DNA of 64,000 nucleotides from Nelumbo lutea (GCA_022828595.1 JAKGHH010000001.1:142495017-142559016), one strand, 5' to 3'. Shown: positions 22,017 to 34,069, numbered from the stretch's first letter. Program-made: numbers and translations. The notes: generated from the sequence alone by a model not told the origin.

Positions 22017-22854
22017 ACAGGTCTAAGAAAAAATTGGGAAAAAAATGAACTAAACTTGAACCATATGAACAATGCATGGCTTAAGAGATGCCAATTCTTC
22101 AGAGCAATCAAATAACTCCAGAAACTATTACTGGGCAGTTAGAAGCCACATGGAACAAAATCATTTAATTGTGGTTTCACATGTATAAAATTGCATTATG
22201 TGACACGTATTCATTATCAGGATTCAGAATGTTAAAAAAATAGAGAAGGGACTTATTCCTCAATATAAGGAAGTGCAAAAGATGCCTTAATGCCTAAACA
22301 TTCACATTAGAACCTGGGACTTATTCCTCAGTTACTGATTTGCTATCGCTACAAAGACGAATTGCCTAAAAACTTTAACATTATGTTTGTGTTGGGAAAC
22401 AAAGAAACATTCCATCCTTTAAATTGGCACCAACATATTAAAAAGGAAATAAAAAGAAAAATTTATCAGGACACGATGAAACTTCTATGCAAGCAAAACT
22501 AAAGTTACCCTTGCCTGAAACCTAATTCAAATACTCAACGAAGTACACAAACAATAAGCATAAAATTTGCTTACGGATTACGAGAAACAGAATGAAACCT
22601 GGCCTACAAGATTTTTCCCCTATAACTTCTATCAGAAACAGCTAAGAATTTTAAACGCCTCACTTTTGTTAAAACCTTAACCTACGCATGTCCAAGTGCA
22701 ACCATTAGAAGACAGAATTGGAACCAAGCAATCCAACAAGATTATGATTCTAAAGTGTCATAATTTCGCATGTCGAGACGACCCCTTCAGATAAAGAAGA
22801 CAAAAACAGATAATGGGAGCAGAGAGAAGATCTATGAAGTTGCCGGTACAAACC
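22003..22854 (-). other. 5' UTR and first intron of the ABC1 kinase gene
   Basis: Exon 2 starts at 22022 after a pyrimidine tract and TTTTTTCTTAG acceptor. The matching donor TCGAG|GTTTGT puts the exon 1 end at 22854, giving an intron of 831 bp (22023-22853). Exon 1 lies above 22854, probably reaching about 23.1 kb. It contains upstream ATGs, including a 63-codon frame (22892-23083) that is not continuous with the kinase frame. Splice sites are inferred by eye. Confidence 0.55.
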
Positions 22855-23099
22855 TCGACATGGCAATTATTGTCGCAGCGAGGGGTTTCAATTAAAATGA
22901 GACCTTTGTGATGAACTCTCCCCGCCGGCATTTTCTCCCGTTAGTACAGAAAACCATCCCTCCTAATCGCCACACCCCATGCCACAGTCGTCCTGGTTCA
23001 TCGTCGTCATTCGATGGGTAGAGAGGGAGACGAGGACGGAGGACCGATCTCTGAGGTCTTTCTTTCAGTAAGTACTTGGCCATGGCCGGACCGTCGTTG

Positions 23100-23440
23100 C
23101 CTTGAACCCAACGGCCCCAAGCCCTTCAGGCTTAATAGCCAAACCCGAGCGGCGGAGCCCAATTAATGTGGTTTCTAATAATCAAGACAAAACATTGATA
23201 CAATATTGCGTCGGATTTTAAGGTTAGCAGCATTTGATAATGACTTAATTATATTGTCTTTTGGTAGATGAAAGAATCACACAAATAAAATGTTTAGGGT
23301 ATAGTAACCAGCTCAACATGTCATTTAGCCAGTAATTAAAGAGTTCAACTATATGGACTGACCTGCCGAGGTGCCATGTAACTCTGGTCTCCTAGGGATC
23401 ACAGCATACGTTAACGGATTTTATTTTCTCCTCGTCCGAT
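23100..23440. other. Spacer between kinase promoter side and gypsy-1
   Basis: No frame or repeat boundary is recognised. It should hold the promoter of the minus-strand kinase gene, but no convincing TATA box in the right orientation was picked out. The 5' end of the gypsy-1 LTR appears lost at about 23440. Confidence 0.4.
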
Positions 23441-23804
23441 TCGAATGGACTTGGATAAGTCTTATCAACTTATGTGGAGTTCATTTTCGGGTGCAAAACT
23501 AACTCCGAACTAGACAAGTCAACGATCTCAGACACGCATCATGAGGCCCACGGGAACTTGCCTATATAAAGGCCTCGCCTTTAGCCTCACAAGGTATGCA
23601 TGACTTAGCTCTCGAATTCCCTTGCAATTTAAGCTCTCAGCTCTCTTAAATCTCCACATCACTAACTTAAGCATCGGAGTGCCCACACCGAGTAAAGTAC
23701 CCCGGACACAATGACAACCTTGTTTTGCAGCTCAACCAGACGACATCACTAGCCCTACGACCAAGTTGTCCTCCAACAAGAAGCTACCAAGTCGCGCTAT
23801 ATCA
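23441..23804 (+). repeat. Gypsy-1 5' LTR, 5'-truncated
   Basis: Aligns to 32752-33124: GGACTTGGATAAG, ACTAACTCCG, CATGAGGCCCA, then the TATA box CTATATAAAGG (23562-23572), CTCACAAGGTATGCA, CACTAACTTAAGCATCG, CCCGGACAC and the terminus CTATATCA. It lacks the TGATGAGGG start seen in the 3' copy. It carries its own TATA box, so transcription would begin near 23590. Confidence 0.8.
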
Positions 23805-24479
23805 ATTGGCTCCGTTTGTGGGAACCACAACAAAAAGCCAAGTTCTCATTTCACTCTACTTCACCACAACAATCTCAGTGGCATCCACAAGCAAGCTCGC
23901 AAACAACAACAACCAGGTTACAAGGGGGCAAGACCAACCTATAGACATCCTAAAGTCCCCCCTATAACTATCAGGCAGTTCACAATGCCCTTGACCCTAC
24001 CAAGCATACTTGTTATGTCAAATCCAGCCTCCCCCTACACCATGTGAATGCGCCTCTTCCTCTAGTCAAATCATCAGTGGTTCCTACTATGATTGACATG
24101 CGCCAGTTTAATGAATTGGTGTCGTACGTCTATGGTATGAACCTGCAAATGAGAACATAGGAGGAGAGATTTGTCACCTTAGTAGGAATGCATTAATAGC
24201 CACAACAACAACAATAGCAAAATCTGAACCAGAACCAATAGCCCGGTGATCAGCGGTCGGACAACTAGAACTAGGACTAGGTCTCGGACCCTCTCGTCGC
24301 ATCGACAACCGGAACCAAGTCTCGATTAAAGAGCACAATCGAGATACAACACCGATCAAAGCTAAAGGGAACAACTCAATCGAGGTATCACGCGACACTG
24401 GGAGAAGCCACCTTGCTCCCACAAACAACGAAGAGGTAGAAAGAAAAGGAGAGGTGAACCAAGTTGTCATCCAGCCAGC

Positions 24480-25481
24480 AACATAGCAGGTGACCCGCAC
24501 CTCCCCACTTGCACCAAAGATCCTTACGGCCCCACGACCTAAGGACTTTAAAGCCCCAAGCCTGGAGTCTTATGATGGAACTACTAATCCAATTAACCCT
24601 ATAGCGAACTTCTAGGACTTGATGCAACTACATGGGGCGAATGATGCAAGCCTATGCATGGCCTTTCCAACCACTTTCCAAGGCACAACTTGGATGTGGT
24701 ACTTTGGACTGGCCGCAAGATCAATTAAAAGCTTGAACTAGTTCATGAACCTCTTCACGACACACTTCGCCACCAATAAGAGATGTTCGAAATCTTCGGC
24801 TTTCCTGTTGAATGTGGTCTAGCGACCAGACGAGATGCTTTGAGATTACATCAAGTGGTTTAACCTAGAGCGCCTCCAGATTCCAAACCTCAACCCAGCA
24901 TTTCAGCTCACTGCAACAGTCAATGGCGTCTTCCACCCTGACTTGCTTTGGGAAGTTGAGTTGAACCCTCCATCTTCTATGGAGGAGTTCCTCCACCAAG
25001 CCGACAAGTCACAATGGCAGAGGAGCGCTAGGATCCCGATTAGAGCTGAGCGGGAAGAGGAAGCGAGCAGAGGAAGAAGCAAGAAGCAGCAAACAAAGGC
25101 ACAAGAGTAAGTCACCAAAGAGAAGCAGGTCCCCCCCGAAGTAGGCGTAGCAAGTCTCCTAGAAAAAGGAGTATGTCCCCGCCTCAGAGTTCCAGGTCGT
25201 CAAGCTGGCGTTCAAGGACCCCTCCAGTTTAGAACAAAAGTTACACAACCCTCAACTAAAAGAAAGAGGAAATACTAATGCACATCAAGATAGCCAAGTA
25301 TGTTAAGTGGCTACCCAGGATGAGAGGCAACCCCGTAAACAAGAGCCCAAACAAGTACTGCCATTTCCATTGCGACATCGGTCATGACACAGAGAATTGT
25401 CACAACCTTAAGGATGAGGTCGAGGAGTTGATTCATCGAGGCTACCTCGAGAAGTTCATAAAGCATGATGACCAGGGCTGA
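24480..25481 (+). pseudogene. Gypsy-1 gag (capsid and zinc knuckle)
   Basis: The capsid-type retrotrans_gag region reads in one frame around 24560-24960. Landmarks are AFPTTFQGTTWMWYFGLAAR, FMNLFTTHFATNKR, RPDEML then DYIKWFNLERLQ, and FHPDLLWEVELNPPSSMEEF. An RS/RK-rich stretch follows. The zinc knuckle YCHFHCDIGHDTENC lies in the open frame at 25278-25481. Stops in the capsid part (after ANF, after SLN, before RPDEML, before DYIKW) are TAG or TGA where Gln or Arg is expected. Gag would package the element RNA in cytoplasmic particles. Not functional. Confidence 0.75.
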
Positions 25482-25572
25482 CTTGTTGACCAGTCAAGAG
25501 AAGTGCCAGAGTCGAGCAAGAACTAGGACAGGGACCAGTAACATCAAGACCCACCACCACTAGAATGGCTCA

Positions 25573-28500
25573 TTCGTGGAGTGATCAACATGATCACTGG
25601 AGGATCTATCGTGGCAGGATGCACAACTACGGTAGGGAAGAACTCAATCCAAGAGCTTGAGCATGAGGAGGAGAATCCACTAAAGTGCCCTCATGTGGAG
25701 GAAGTCATATACTTCACCAAGGATAACGCTCGTGGATTCCAGTATCCGTACGATGATGCCCTCATCGTCAAAAATGATCATTAACAACTTCAAGATAAAG
25801 CAAATCTTGGTCGAGTCTAGAAACTCGTCTGACATTCTATTTCTGGATGTGTTCAAGAAGATGCAACTGGAGAGAAAGGACCTGCAGCTAGCCAACATCC
25901 CCCTCGTCAGCTTTAGTGAAGATGTGGTAAGACCTCTGGGCCAGATCAAAGTGCTAGTCACAGTAGGCTCTGATCCGAACTCAGTCAGTTTCGAGCATAG
26001 CTTCCTAGTGGTCGCTAATTCATCCCCCTACAATGCCATCTTGGGTTGACCTATCCTTCATGCACTTCGAGCAGTAGTGTTGACCTACTATTTGTTGATG
26101 AAGTTCCCGACGAGATATACGGTGTAGGGGTAGTACGAAGTAACCAACTGGAATCACGCAAATGCTACATAGCAGCATTGAAAGGCAAAGGAAAGCTAGC
26201 AGATGATGTCGACTTGGAGCCGCCCCTGGAGAATACCGATGAGCGAGTTCGCCCAATGGAGGACACCACCCTGGTCCTAGTCTTAGACACTAAGCCCAAG
26301 AAGACGGTCCAGATCGAGGCTTGCCTTGTAGAGCCATCACGGTCACAACTAGCAATTTTTTTACTTAGTAATTTAGATGTTTTTGCATGGTCAGCAGCAG
26401 AAAGGCCCAGCATAGACCCCTCTGTCATTACTCATAGGTTGAATGTCGACCCTTTAGTCAGACTAGTTAGGCAGAGGAAGAGGAACCTCACCATAGAGAG
26501 GTGGAGGATAGTTGACGAGGAGATTGGGAAGGTTCTCGTAGCAGACTTTGTTAGAGAGGTCCAATATCCGAGTTGGGTAGCCAACCTAGTGCTCGTGAAA
26601 AAGAAAATGACAAGTGGAACATGTGTGTCGACTACATCGACCTCAACAGATCCTACCCAAAGGACAGTTTCTTGATTCCCATAGTAGACCACCTAGTAGA
26701 CGTGACCTCGGGGCACAAGTTGCTGAGCTTCATGAATGCCTACTCTAGCTATAACTAGATCTGGATGGACCTAGTATACCAAGAACAAACAACCTTTGTA
26801 ACCAAACTAGGTATGTATTGCTATAAAGTTATGCCCTTTGGATTGAAAAACGCTGAGTAACTTTCCAGCGACTTGTAAATAAGATTTTTTCAAATTTAAT
26901 TGGCAATAAAATAGAGGCTTATGTTGATGACATGGTTGTGAAGACTCAATTTTCAAATTCTTTAATTTCTGATTTAAATTGTATTTTTGAAATTTTAAGA
27001 AAGTATAATATGAAGCTCAGCCCAAACAAGTGTGTCTTCGGGGTCACGTTGGGTAAATTTCTTTACTATATAGTGCATCGACGTGGCACCAAAGCCAACC
27101 CAGATAAAATCCAGGTAATCATAGATACGAGACCACCTAGGTCAATAAAAGAAGTCTAAAAACTAATTGGTTGGATAGCCACCCCGAATTGGTTTATGTC
27201 TAAATTGGCTAAATGGTGCCTCCCATTCTTTAAGGTAATAAAGAAAAATGAAGATTTTGAGTGGAACGAGGAGTGCTAGCTCACGTTCGACGAGTTCAAA
27301 AGGTACTTCAGTTCACCTCCCCTATCGACCAGACCAAAACCAGGAAACGAGCTAAAACTCTACCTCTTTGTGAGTGACAAGGTCGTTGGCTTAGTACTAA
27401 TTCGAGAAGTAGATGGGGTGCAATGGCATGTCTACTATATAAGTAAAGTTTTGCATGCAGCTAAGACCAGGTATCTCGACATAGAAAATTTGGCCTTTGC
27501 CTTGGTATTGGCAGTTTGAAAGTTGCATCCATACTTTCAAGCCCATATCATTGTAGTCCTAACCAGTCGACATTTGAGGCTTATTCTTTAAAATCCCAAG
27601 GTCTCGGGAAGATTGACGAAGTAGGCCATTGAGCTAAGCGAATATGACATCCAATTCGGGTCGTGCGTAGCAATCAAAGCATAGGTCATGGCTTACTTCG
27701 TCGTCGAGTGGACGTTCAACACGCCAACCCCTGGAGTGATTGAGTCTGCTACCATGTTAGAGGCATCTACTAATGGGAAACCCACCCTGATGTAGGACAA
27801 GGAGCTCTGGATCCTCCACGTGGATGACTCATTTAACTAGCGCAGAAGTGGAAATAGGCTGATATTTTATGGGCCTAGTGGGCTAAAGCTGGAGTCGCCC
27901 TCCATTTTGTATTCGAAGCATCGAATAATGAAGTGGAGTATAAAGCACCGATAGTTGTGCTGACTTTGGTAAAGGAGGTTGGCGCAAAGCATCTTGTGGT
28001 ATGGGTAGTATGAGGCTCAAGAGCCTGCCATGTCAGTTTATTTGGCCAAGGTGAGAGAGCTCCTACCCAGTTTTCACTCCTGGTACATTCAACAAATTCC
28101 AAGATTCGAGAATACAAAGGCCGATGCCCTTTCGAAGCTAACCAGCACGACAGAAGAGGTTGCTCATGTTTTGGTTGTGAAGCCGAGCTAGATGGATCCG
28201 CTCATTGACTATCTGTGCCATAGGACCCTACCAGTAGACCGCAATGCAACTCGGATGGTAGAGAGGTAGTCAGCTTGCTACGTCATCATTGGTGAATAGT
28301 TGTACCATAGATCATTTATGCTTTTCCTACCTGCATTGCTTATGTCCAATTGAGGCAAGCCAAGTGCTACATGAGATCCACGAGGGTCTCTGTGGAGGAC
28401 ACCTGAGGGGCAGGGCACTTACCTAGAAAACACTAAGGCAAGGATACTAATGGCTTACAATGAAGGCATATGCACTCAAACTCGTCAGGAGGTGTGGTGA

Positions 28501-29417
28501 TTGCCAAAGGCATGCTAACATATTACACTTGCCCATCACCGACCTAAAGTGCTTGACTAGCCCGTAGCCGTTCGCTCAGTAGGGTATAGACATCCTCGGT
28601 CCTTTCCCACCTGCGACTAGGCAAAGAAGGTTCTTGGTTGTCGCAATTAACTATTTCATAAAGTGGGTGGAAGTTGAGCCTTTGGTGTCTATCCTAGCTC
28701 GGAATGTACATAACTTTTTTTAGAGGAATATAATTTACAGATTCGGACTCCCCAAAGTGTTGATATCAAACAATGTGAAGCAGTTCGAGGGCATCAAATT
28801 CCAAAATTGATGTGTCGAGATGGGGATCCAGTAGAACTTCACCTCGATAGCTCATCCCTAAGCAAACAGACAATTTGAGATAACGAATAGGGAAATCCCC
28901 TATGAACATAAAGCTCGGCTTTCCCGAGATAAGGGTTGTGGGTAGATGAGCTACCCAACATTCTTTGGGCCTACCAAACTACCATCAAAATGACAACCGG
29001 AGAGACTCCCTTCAATCTGATGTATGGGACGAAGGTCGTCATCCCTGTCGAGATCGAGGTGCCTACCTTACAATTTGAGGCATACGATGAGGAGACCAAC
29101 AATGACAAGTTGCGAACTAATCTTGACCTAGTGGAAAAAGTTTGAGACCTAGCCTGTATCTGGACTGCAGCCTACCAGCAGTGAGTATCTCAGTACTACA
29201 ATGCTTGTGTCAACAGATGCCAATTCTAAGTTGGCAACCTGGTACTTTGGAAAGCTATGGTACCTAAGCCTGGTGTTGGTAAGTTAGGACCAAAGTGAGA
29301 GGATCCCTATAGAGTACTTAGGGTGATCGATCAAGGAACGTAAGAGCTCAAGACATTGGAGGGGAGACAGGTATCACGTGCATGAATGTGGATAACCTAA
29401 GGAGATACTACTGTTGA
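25573..29417 (+). pseudogene. Gypsy-1 pol (PR-RT-RNaseH-IN), decayed
   Basis: Protease: IINNFKIKQILVESRNSSDI at about 25780-25840, where the expected D-N/T-G catalytic triplet is E-S-R, then SPYNAILG. RT: FVREVQYPSWVANLVLVKK (about 26545-26605), CVDYIDLNRSYPKDSF, CYKVMPFGLKNAE and an intact AYVDDMVVK (about 26918-26944), then SPNKCVFGVTLGKFL. RNase H: HVDDSFN is still recognisable near 27820. Integrase: HEIHEGLCGGHLRG and CGDCQRHAN zinc-binding parts, then IDILGPFPPATRQRRF, VVAINYFIKWVEVEPL and VLISNNVKQFEG. Two catalytic aspartates of the DDE triad read Asn. The tail LRRYYC stops at 29415-29417. At least eight stops sit where Gln, Arg or Trp is expected. Non-functional. Confidence 0.82.
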
Positions 29418-29872
29418 GTTAGGGAGTTCGACATCCGCAACTTATTAAAATTTCACTGTGTAAAAGAGACCACCCACCTCGGCGACCTAGTCGACCCGAC
29501 TTGCATTATGGAGCACATCGACTAAACTACATTTGAAAGGGGATGCCAAGTCGCTCTTAGCCTAAATGCCCCCTATGCTAATTTGGCGTTGTCGACGACA
29601 ATTCGATATGCCTAGCCGCTTTGGCAAATAGGCACTTCGGGTCATTATACCATACAATGCCTAGTCGCTTTGGCACCTAGGCACCTTGGGTTATAATCCC
29701 ATATTTAGTGTATTTTTGTGAAGTTTCAGGTTTAAAGAAGAAAGACACGAGGTGTGCAAAAAGGAAATTTCATTCAAGATAAATAAGAGTTACATCATCA
29801 TAAAAAAAAGAAAAAAAAAAAGAAAAAAAAAGCTCTTCCAGGCCGAACTCGAAGACTCGACACTTTACATAT

Positions 29873-32229
29873 TTACAAGGGGGTCCAAGAAAAGAGGCAA
29901 GATGATTCAACACTACGAGGCTCCTCGTCCCCATCACCAACCACACCAATAGCATCCACATCGGCTGCAACTATAGCTCCCTCGCCGACCTTGTCTTCTT
30001 CGTCCTTGGAGTCAAGCTCCAGATTGACCCAATCTATCATCTCGTTGGTACAGGGCAAGGACTTGATTGGGGAAAGATTGAGCTCGGGGTACACCAACCT
30101 CCCAGCATTCAACATATTTTGAAGCCTTGATGGAAAGTATTGGTGCCGAACTCCTACCTCTCCTGCAAGAAGTTTGGACCTTGGAAGCCTGGACCTAGTC
30201 GAGGAGCTATGTCTTGCATTCAGAAAAGTGAGCGTCCTTCTCCTGTAACTCCTACTTGAGCTTCTCGATGTGAAGCTCTAGCTCGCCAATCCGGTTCCAT
30301 TCAATGACTAGCTCATCGATGAAGGACACAACCCATCAACTCGAGACTGGTACTCATTCACTACTGCCTCAACATATTCAGCCCTCACCAGATTCTACTG
30401 AGATTGCTTGACCAAGGAGTGAGTCAAAGTGTTCACCTACAAAAGAAAGTAGGAGCTAATTATGGAACCCATATTGGGAATAGCACGACGAGAAGATTGG
30501 GAACTTACCATCATGAGGCAGCGCATGACTTTGTTGCTGAGCTCACCAAGACACACCTCAGAAAGATCAGTGACCTCATTGGGGAAGACATCCTCCTTGC
30601 TCTTGATGAGAGCAATCCGAAAGTCCATGATGGACTGCCTCCCCTCAGGTACGTCCTCTGCACTCGAACTACCAGTCATCAAGACCTTGGGTGGTAGATG
30701 GCACGCCTTGAATGCCTGGGCTGCCTCGATCTCAAGCAAGATCCTCTCCACCTGATCTTCACCGACCAGGTCGACCACTAGGACCTCCTCGGTAGGGGTG
30801 ATCATTTCAGCCCAGTCCGACCTAAAAATTTTAGGCTTGGGCCTGGGTTTGGTGTTCAGGCCTGACCCAGGCTAAGGCTGGCCCGCATATATTTAAACTT
30901 ACACATTTTGTGTATAATGTATACATGTTATTTTACATTAGATTATATATTTTATATATAAATATTATAACATGACATGTATAATTTATATTATATGTAA
31001 TATTTTATATTATACAATGTATAAAATAAGTTTATATGCATGTTATGTCATTTAATATAAAATATTATATATATGTAATGTTTTATATATGAAAGACATT
31101 GGCCCAAAATTAGGCTCGACCCGTCCTAGGCCCATGTAGACCTGGGATAGGGCTTATGTTTCAGGCCCGAAACCTTGACCGAGGTTGGGCCTAGGCCTAA
31201 GCTATTTCCCTTATCATAAGTGCAAACCCCGACCTAGGCACAACCCATGATCACCCCTATTCCTCAATAGCAGTCGGCGCAATAGGCTTGGGAGTCGAAG
31301 CCTAAGGTGCTTACTCATGGACTACCTTTCTCTTCTTCCTCTTCCTCATACTCTAAAGTAGCCCCACAGTTAGAATGCTTGACATGTCTCTTGCACGAGA
31401 AGCTCAGGAGTTAGTCAAATTAAAATGAAGTAAAGAAAGCAAACACCCAAACTTGAGACGACGACCTACCCAGAGGACTCAGCCCAGCCTGGATTAGCTT
31501 CTCCTCGAACAAGAAGTCACTCAACATCAACTAGCAGTCCACAAGGTTCTGCACTTTGACCTGCACTTGCTCGTTCAGATCTTCCCCGACGTCTTTCACC
31601 CCCTCTCTCTAGTGCATTAAGAAGGGCCACCCATCGGGCAACTCAAGGAAGAAGTACTTACTCTTCCAGGCTAAGACTTTAGAAGGAAAGCCATGCAGAA
31701 GCTTGTACTCAGGCTAGTACGACAGGTAGTAACTAACCTTGCCCATGGTGCTAGCAAGGATTTGCTTTATTTAGCAAAGGCCGACAAAGGTCTTAATATC
31801 ATGAGGAAGACCAGTATGGAAGCAAAGGGAGATTTTACCGGCCAAGGTACAGATGGAGTTTAGGTGCAACTTATCAAGGCTAACATTATAGTAATTCAAG
31901 ACCTCGGGTATAAAAGGATGGAGCGGAAACCGGAGACCTGTCATCAGAGCCTCCTTGAAGACGGCGGCCTCCTCCTCGTCATGCTCCCAAGGGAAAGCCC
32001 TAATAGGAGGGGAGTAGCCGAAGTGGTCAGGGATTCTATATCAAGCCATGAGACCGTGTATCTCATTGGTAGTGAGTTCAGAAGGACCAAAATGGTCCAA
32101 CGGTCTGGCCCTAGGTGGCCATCAGAAAGACAAAGCCCCTTTATGAAAACCTCGCTGGTCTTGGACCAAGGACCCCTCCTCGACCTGACCAGGCTGCACT
32201 CTCTTCTCATCGGACTCACCACTTGACAT
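29873..32229 (-). pseudogene. Gypsy-1 antisense ORF, 'putative gypsy type transposon' family
   Basis: Reading the minus strand from the ATG at 32229, pieces give MSSGESDEKRVQPGQVEEGS, then IHGLMA, YRIPDHFGYSPPIRAFPWEH, and FKEALMTGLRFPLHPFIPEV followed by LNYYNVSLDKL. Later comes KSKYFFLELPDGWPF. C-terminal pieces are acidic: MDFRIALIKSKEDVFPNEVT at about 30600-30660, and NEMIDWVNLELDSKDEEDKV at about 29990-30050. The GLRFPLHPF...LNYYN pattern is the one I know from proteins annotated 'putative gypsy type transposon' (Pfam Transposase_28) and from antisense ORFs of Tat retrotransposons. Role unknown. It is broken by stops, frameshifts and a 466-bp MITE. Confidence 0.6.
30794..31259. mobile_element. 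hAT-type MITE inside the gypsy-1 antisense ORF
   Basis: Starts TAGGGGTGATCAT and ends ATGATCACCCCTA, a 13-bp perfect inverted repeat. The flanking 8-mers CTCCTCGG (30786-30793) and TTCCTCAA (31260-31267) differ at three positions, all transitions of the C-to-T/G-to-A kind. The arms are rich in GGCCTGGG and GGCCTAGG words. The core (30900-31100) is nearly all A/T. Length 466 bp, non-coding. Confidence 0.8.
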
Positions 32230-32696
32230 AATAAAATAGAACAAGGAAAAAAGCAAAGGAAGATGACTCACCTAAGGGACAAAACGACCGGCCTTGCCAA
32301 CCTGACTAAAGACATCAACCACATCATGCTCTATGACCTCAATATGCACCAGAGCTTAGAAGGGATGAAGGAAATGGGTCCCCAAGGGCCCTATTTATAA
32401 CCGCCTAAGCCAAACACAGACAGTCCTAATCGAATAGGTCCAACGGTTCCTAAGGAGTGCAGTTATTCGTATTTCGACAGTTAAGCACGTTTTTTATGTC
32501 CACAAATCTTAATCTTCACGTGACAATCGTGCGTGCTCGAGACACGACCTCGCCCCCCAAGGTCGAGCTAGTTGAGTCGATTAGGTTTGAATTGTTGGTT
32601 GAACCACAATTGAATCGAAGACCGGGCCAAATCCTTTTAGCTCAAAGATACTCCTGCCCCGAGTTGACCACGTTGGGCTCGGGAGTGGGGGGCAAT

Positions 32697-33124
32697 TGAT
32701 GAGGGATGATTTGGCCCATCCAATGATGTGACGACATGTGGAGTGGCGGAATGATGTGGACCTGGATAAGCCTTATCAGCTTACGTGGAGTCCATATTTG
32801 AGTGTGAAACTAACTCCGGACTAAATGGGCCAACGATCTTGGACAAGCATCGTGAGGCCCATGGCAACTTGCCTATATAAAAGCCTCGCCTCTAGCCTCA
32901 CAAGGTATGCACGACTTAGCTGTCGAGTTCCCTTACAATTAAGCTCTCAGTTCTCTCAAATCTTTACATTGCTAACTTAAGCATCGTACTACCCACACCG
33001 GGTAAAGCACCCCGGACACTCTGATAGCCTTGTTTTGCAACTCGACTAGGTGACATCACTAGTCCAATGTTTGAGTTGTTCCAAGTTATTCTCCAATAGG
33101 GAGCTACCAAATTGCACTATATCA
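32697..33124 (+). repeat. Gypsy-1 3' LTR
   Basis: Begins TGATGAGGGATGATTTGG right after the purine tract GGGAGTGGGGGGCAAT and ends CACTATATCA, where similarity to the 5' copy stops. It contains the TATA box CCTATATAAAAG (32873-32884). It differs from the 5' LTR by many substitutions and several indels, so the insertion is old. Confidence 0.8.
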
Positions 33125-33500
33125 TTCGGTTGAGCCACATCAACCATGATCAAACAACTCCTTATTTAGAATTTTTGAATCCACAAGAAGAGTGTTAATT
33201 GTTGGGATGAAAGATAGATAGTAACATGTATGCCAGGATTGTGGTTTAATAAGGCAAGACAGATCTTAGGCTGTTAGATGAAAGCAGAAAGACTAAAACC
33301 AAAGTTTCTTCCCATTCAGGATCATTTTAATGAGTAGGTATGCAATTTGGTCTGGTCAAAATTAGGGTTGAAAACATCAACAGTTTCAACATAACCGTGT
33401 AGCTTCAAGCATTAAATCGCATGAGATTATGTTATGGTAAAAGTTTATTAAGAAGGAATAACTCACAGATGCCCAAAATTCATGAACACTATTTTACTAG

Positions 33501-34069
33501 AGGGAAAATTCCCGATTAGTACCCTGTACTTTGGGCCTAGTGCCACTTTGGCCCCCAAACTTTAAAATACAACAATTCAGTACCCAAACTTTCAAAAAGT
33601 GACAATCCAATACCTGATGTTAACTAGCTGTTAACCAACTGTTAAGTGGCATTTGAAAAAAACACAAATGCCCTTCAAGTGTTATTTAATTTTCTTTATC
33701 AACCATCTAAACGTTGACAATAAAATAACAGTCCCAAATCCTTGTCTTTTTCATTCAAGAAAGTTGGAATCATGTTTGAGTGGGCATTTTGGTAACCCCA
33801 ACTTTCTTGAATAGAAGGGACAAGGATTTGGGGCTGTTAATTTTTTGTCAATATTTGGTTGGTTGATAAAAAAAAAATTAGATGACAGTCGAAGGGCACT
33901 TATATCTTTTTTAAATACCACTTAGCAGCTAATTAATAACTAGTTAACAACAAGTACTGGATTATTGTCACATTTTAAAAGTTTGAATATTAAACCATCG
34001 CATTTTGAAAGTTTGGGGACCAAAGTGGCACTAAGCCCAAACTAGAAGGTACTAATCGGAAATTTTCCT
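33501..34069. repeat. 569-bp foldback element with arms of about 270 bp
   Basis: The left arm starts AGGGAAAATTCCCGATTAGT and the right arm, read inward, starts AGGAAAATTTCCGATTAGT. Matching blocks continue along both arms: GTGCCACTTTGGCCCCCAAA with GTGCCACTTTGGTCCCCAAA, CCAGTACTTG-like words, and near the middle CCCAAATCCTTGTC and AAGAAAGTTGG, whose partners are at 33799-33839. Only about 28 bp (33768-33795) are unpaired at the apex. A transcript would form a long dsRNA. It resembles long-TIR (Mutator or foldback type) MITEs, but no target duplication was found. Confidence 0.75.

Larger units (their letters stand above)
23441..33124 (+). mobile_element. Gypsy-1: decayed Tat-type Ty3/gypsy retrotransposon with antisense ORF
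   Basis: The order is LTR, gag, PR-RT-RNaseH-IN, a long non-pol region with a minus-strand ORF, purine tract, LTR, as in plant Tat-lineage Ty3/gypsy elements. The 3' LTR (32697-33124) is complete and the 5' LTR (23441-23804) lacks its first 55-60 bp. After the 5' LTR comes TTGGCTCCGTTTGTGGGAA, similar to the leader/PBS typical of this lineage. A hAT MITE (30794-31259) is nested in it. Every gene is broken, mostly by C-to-T type nonsense changes. The sequence after the 3' LTR is TTCGG; the matching 5' duplication cannot be checked because the 5' end is missing. Confidence 0.85.

Noticed and set aside
25680..26692. Minus-strand frames opposite gypsy-1 protease and RT
   Set aside because: They mirror the plus-strand pol reading frame and lack any domain of their own.
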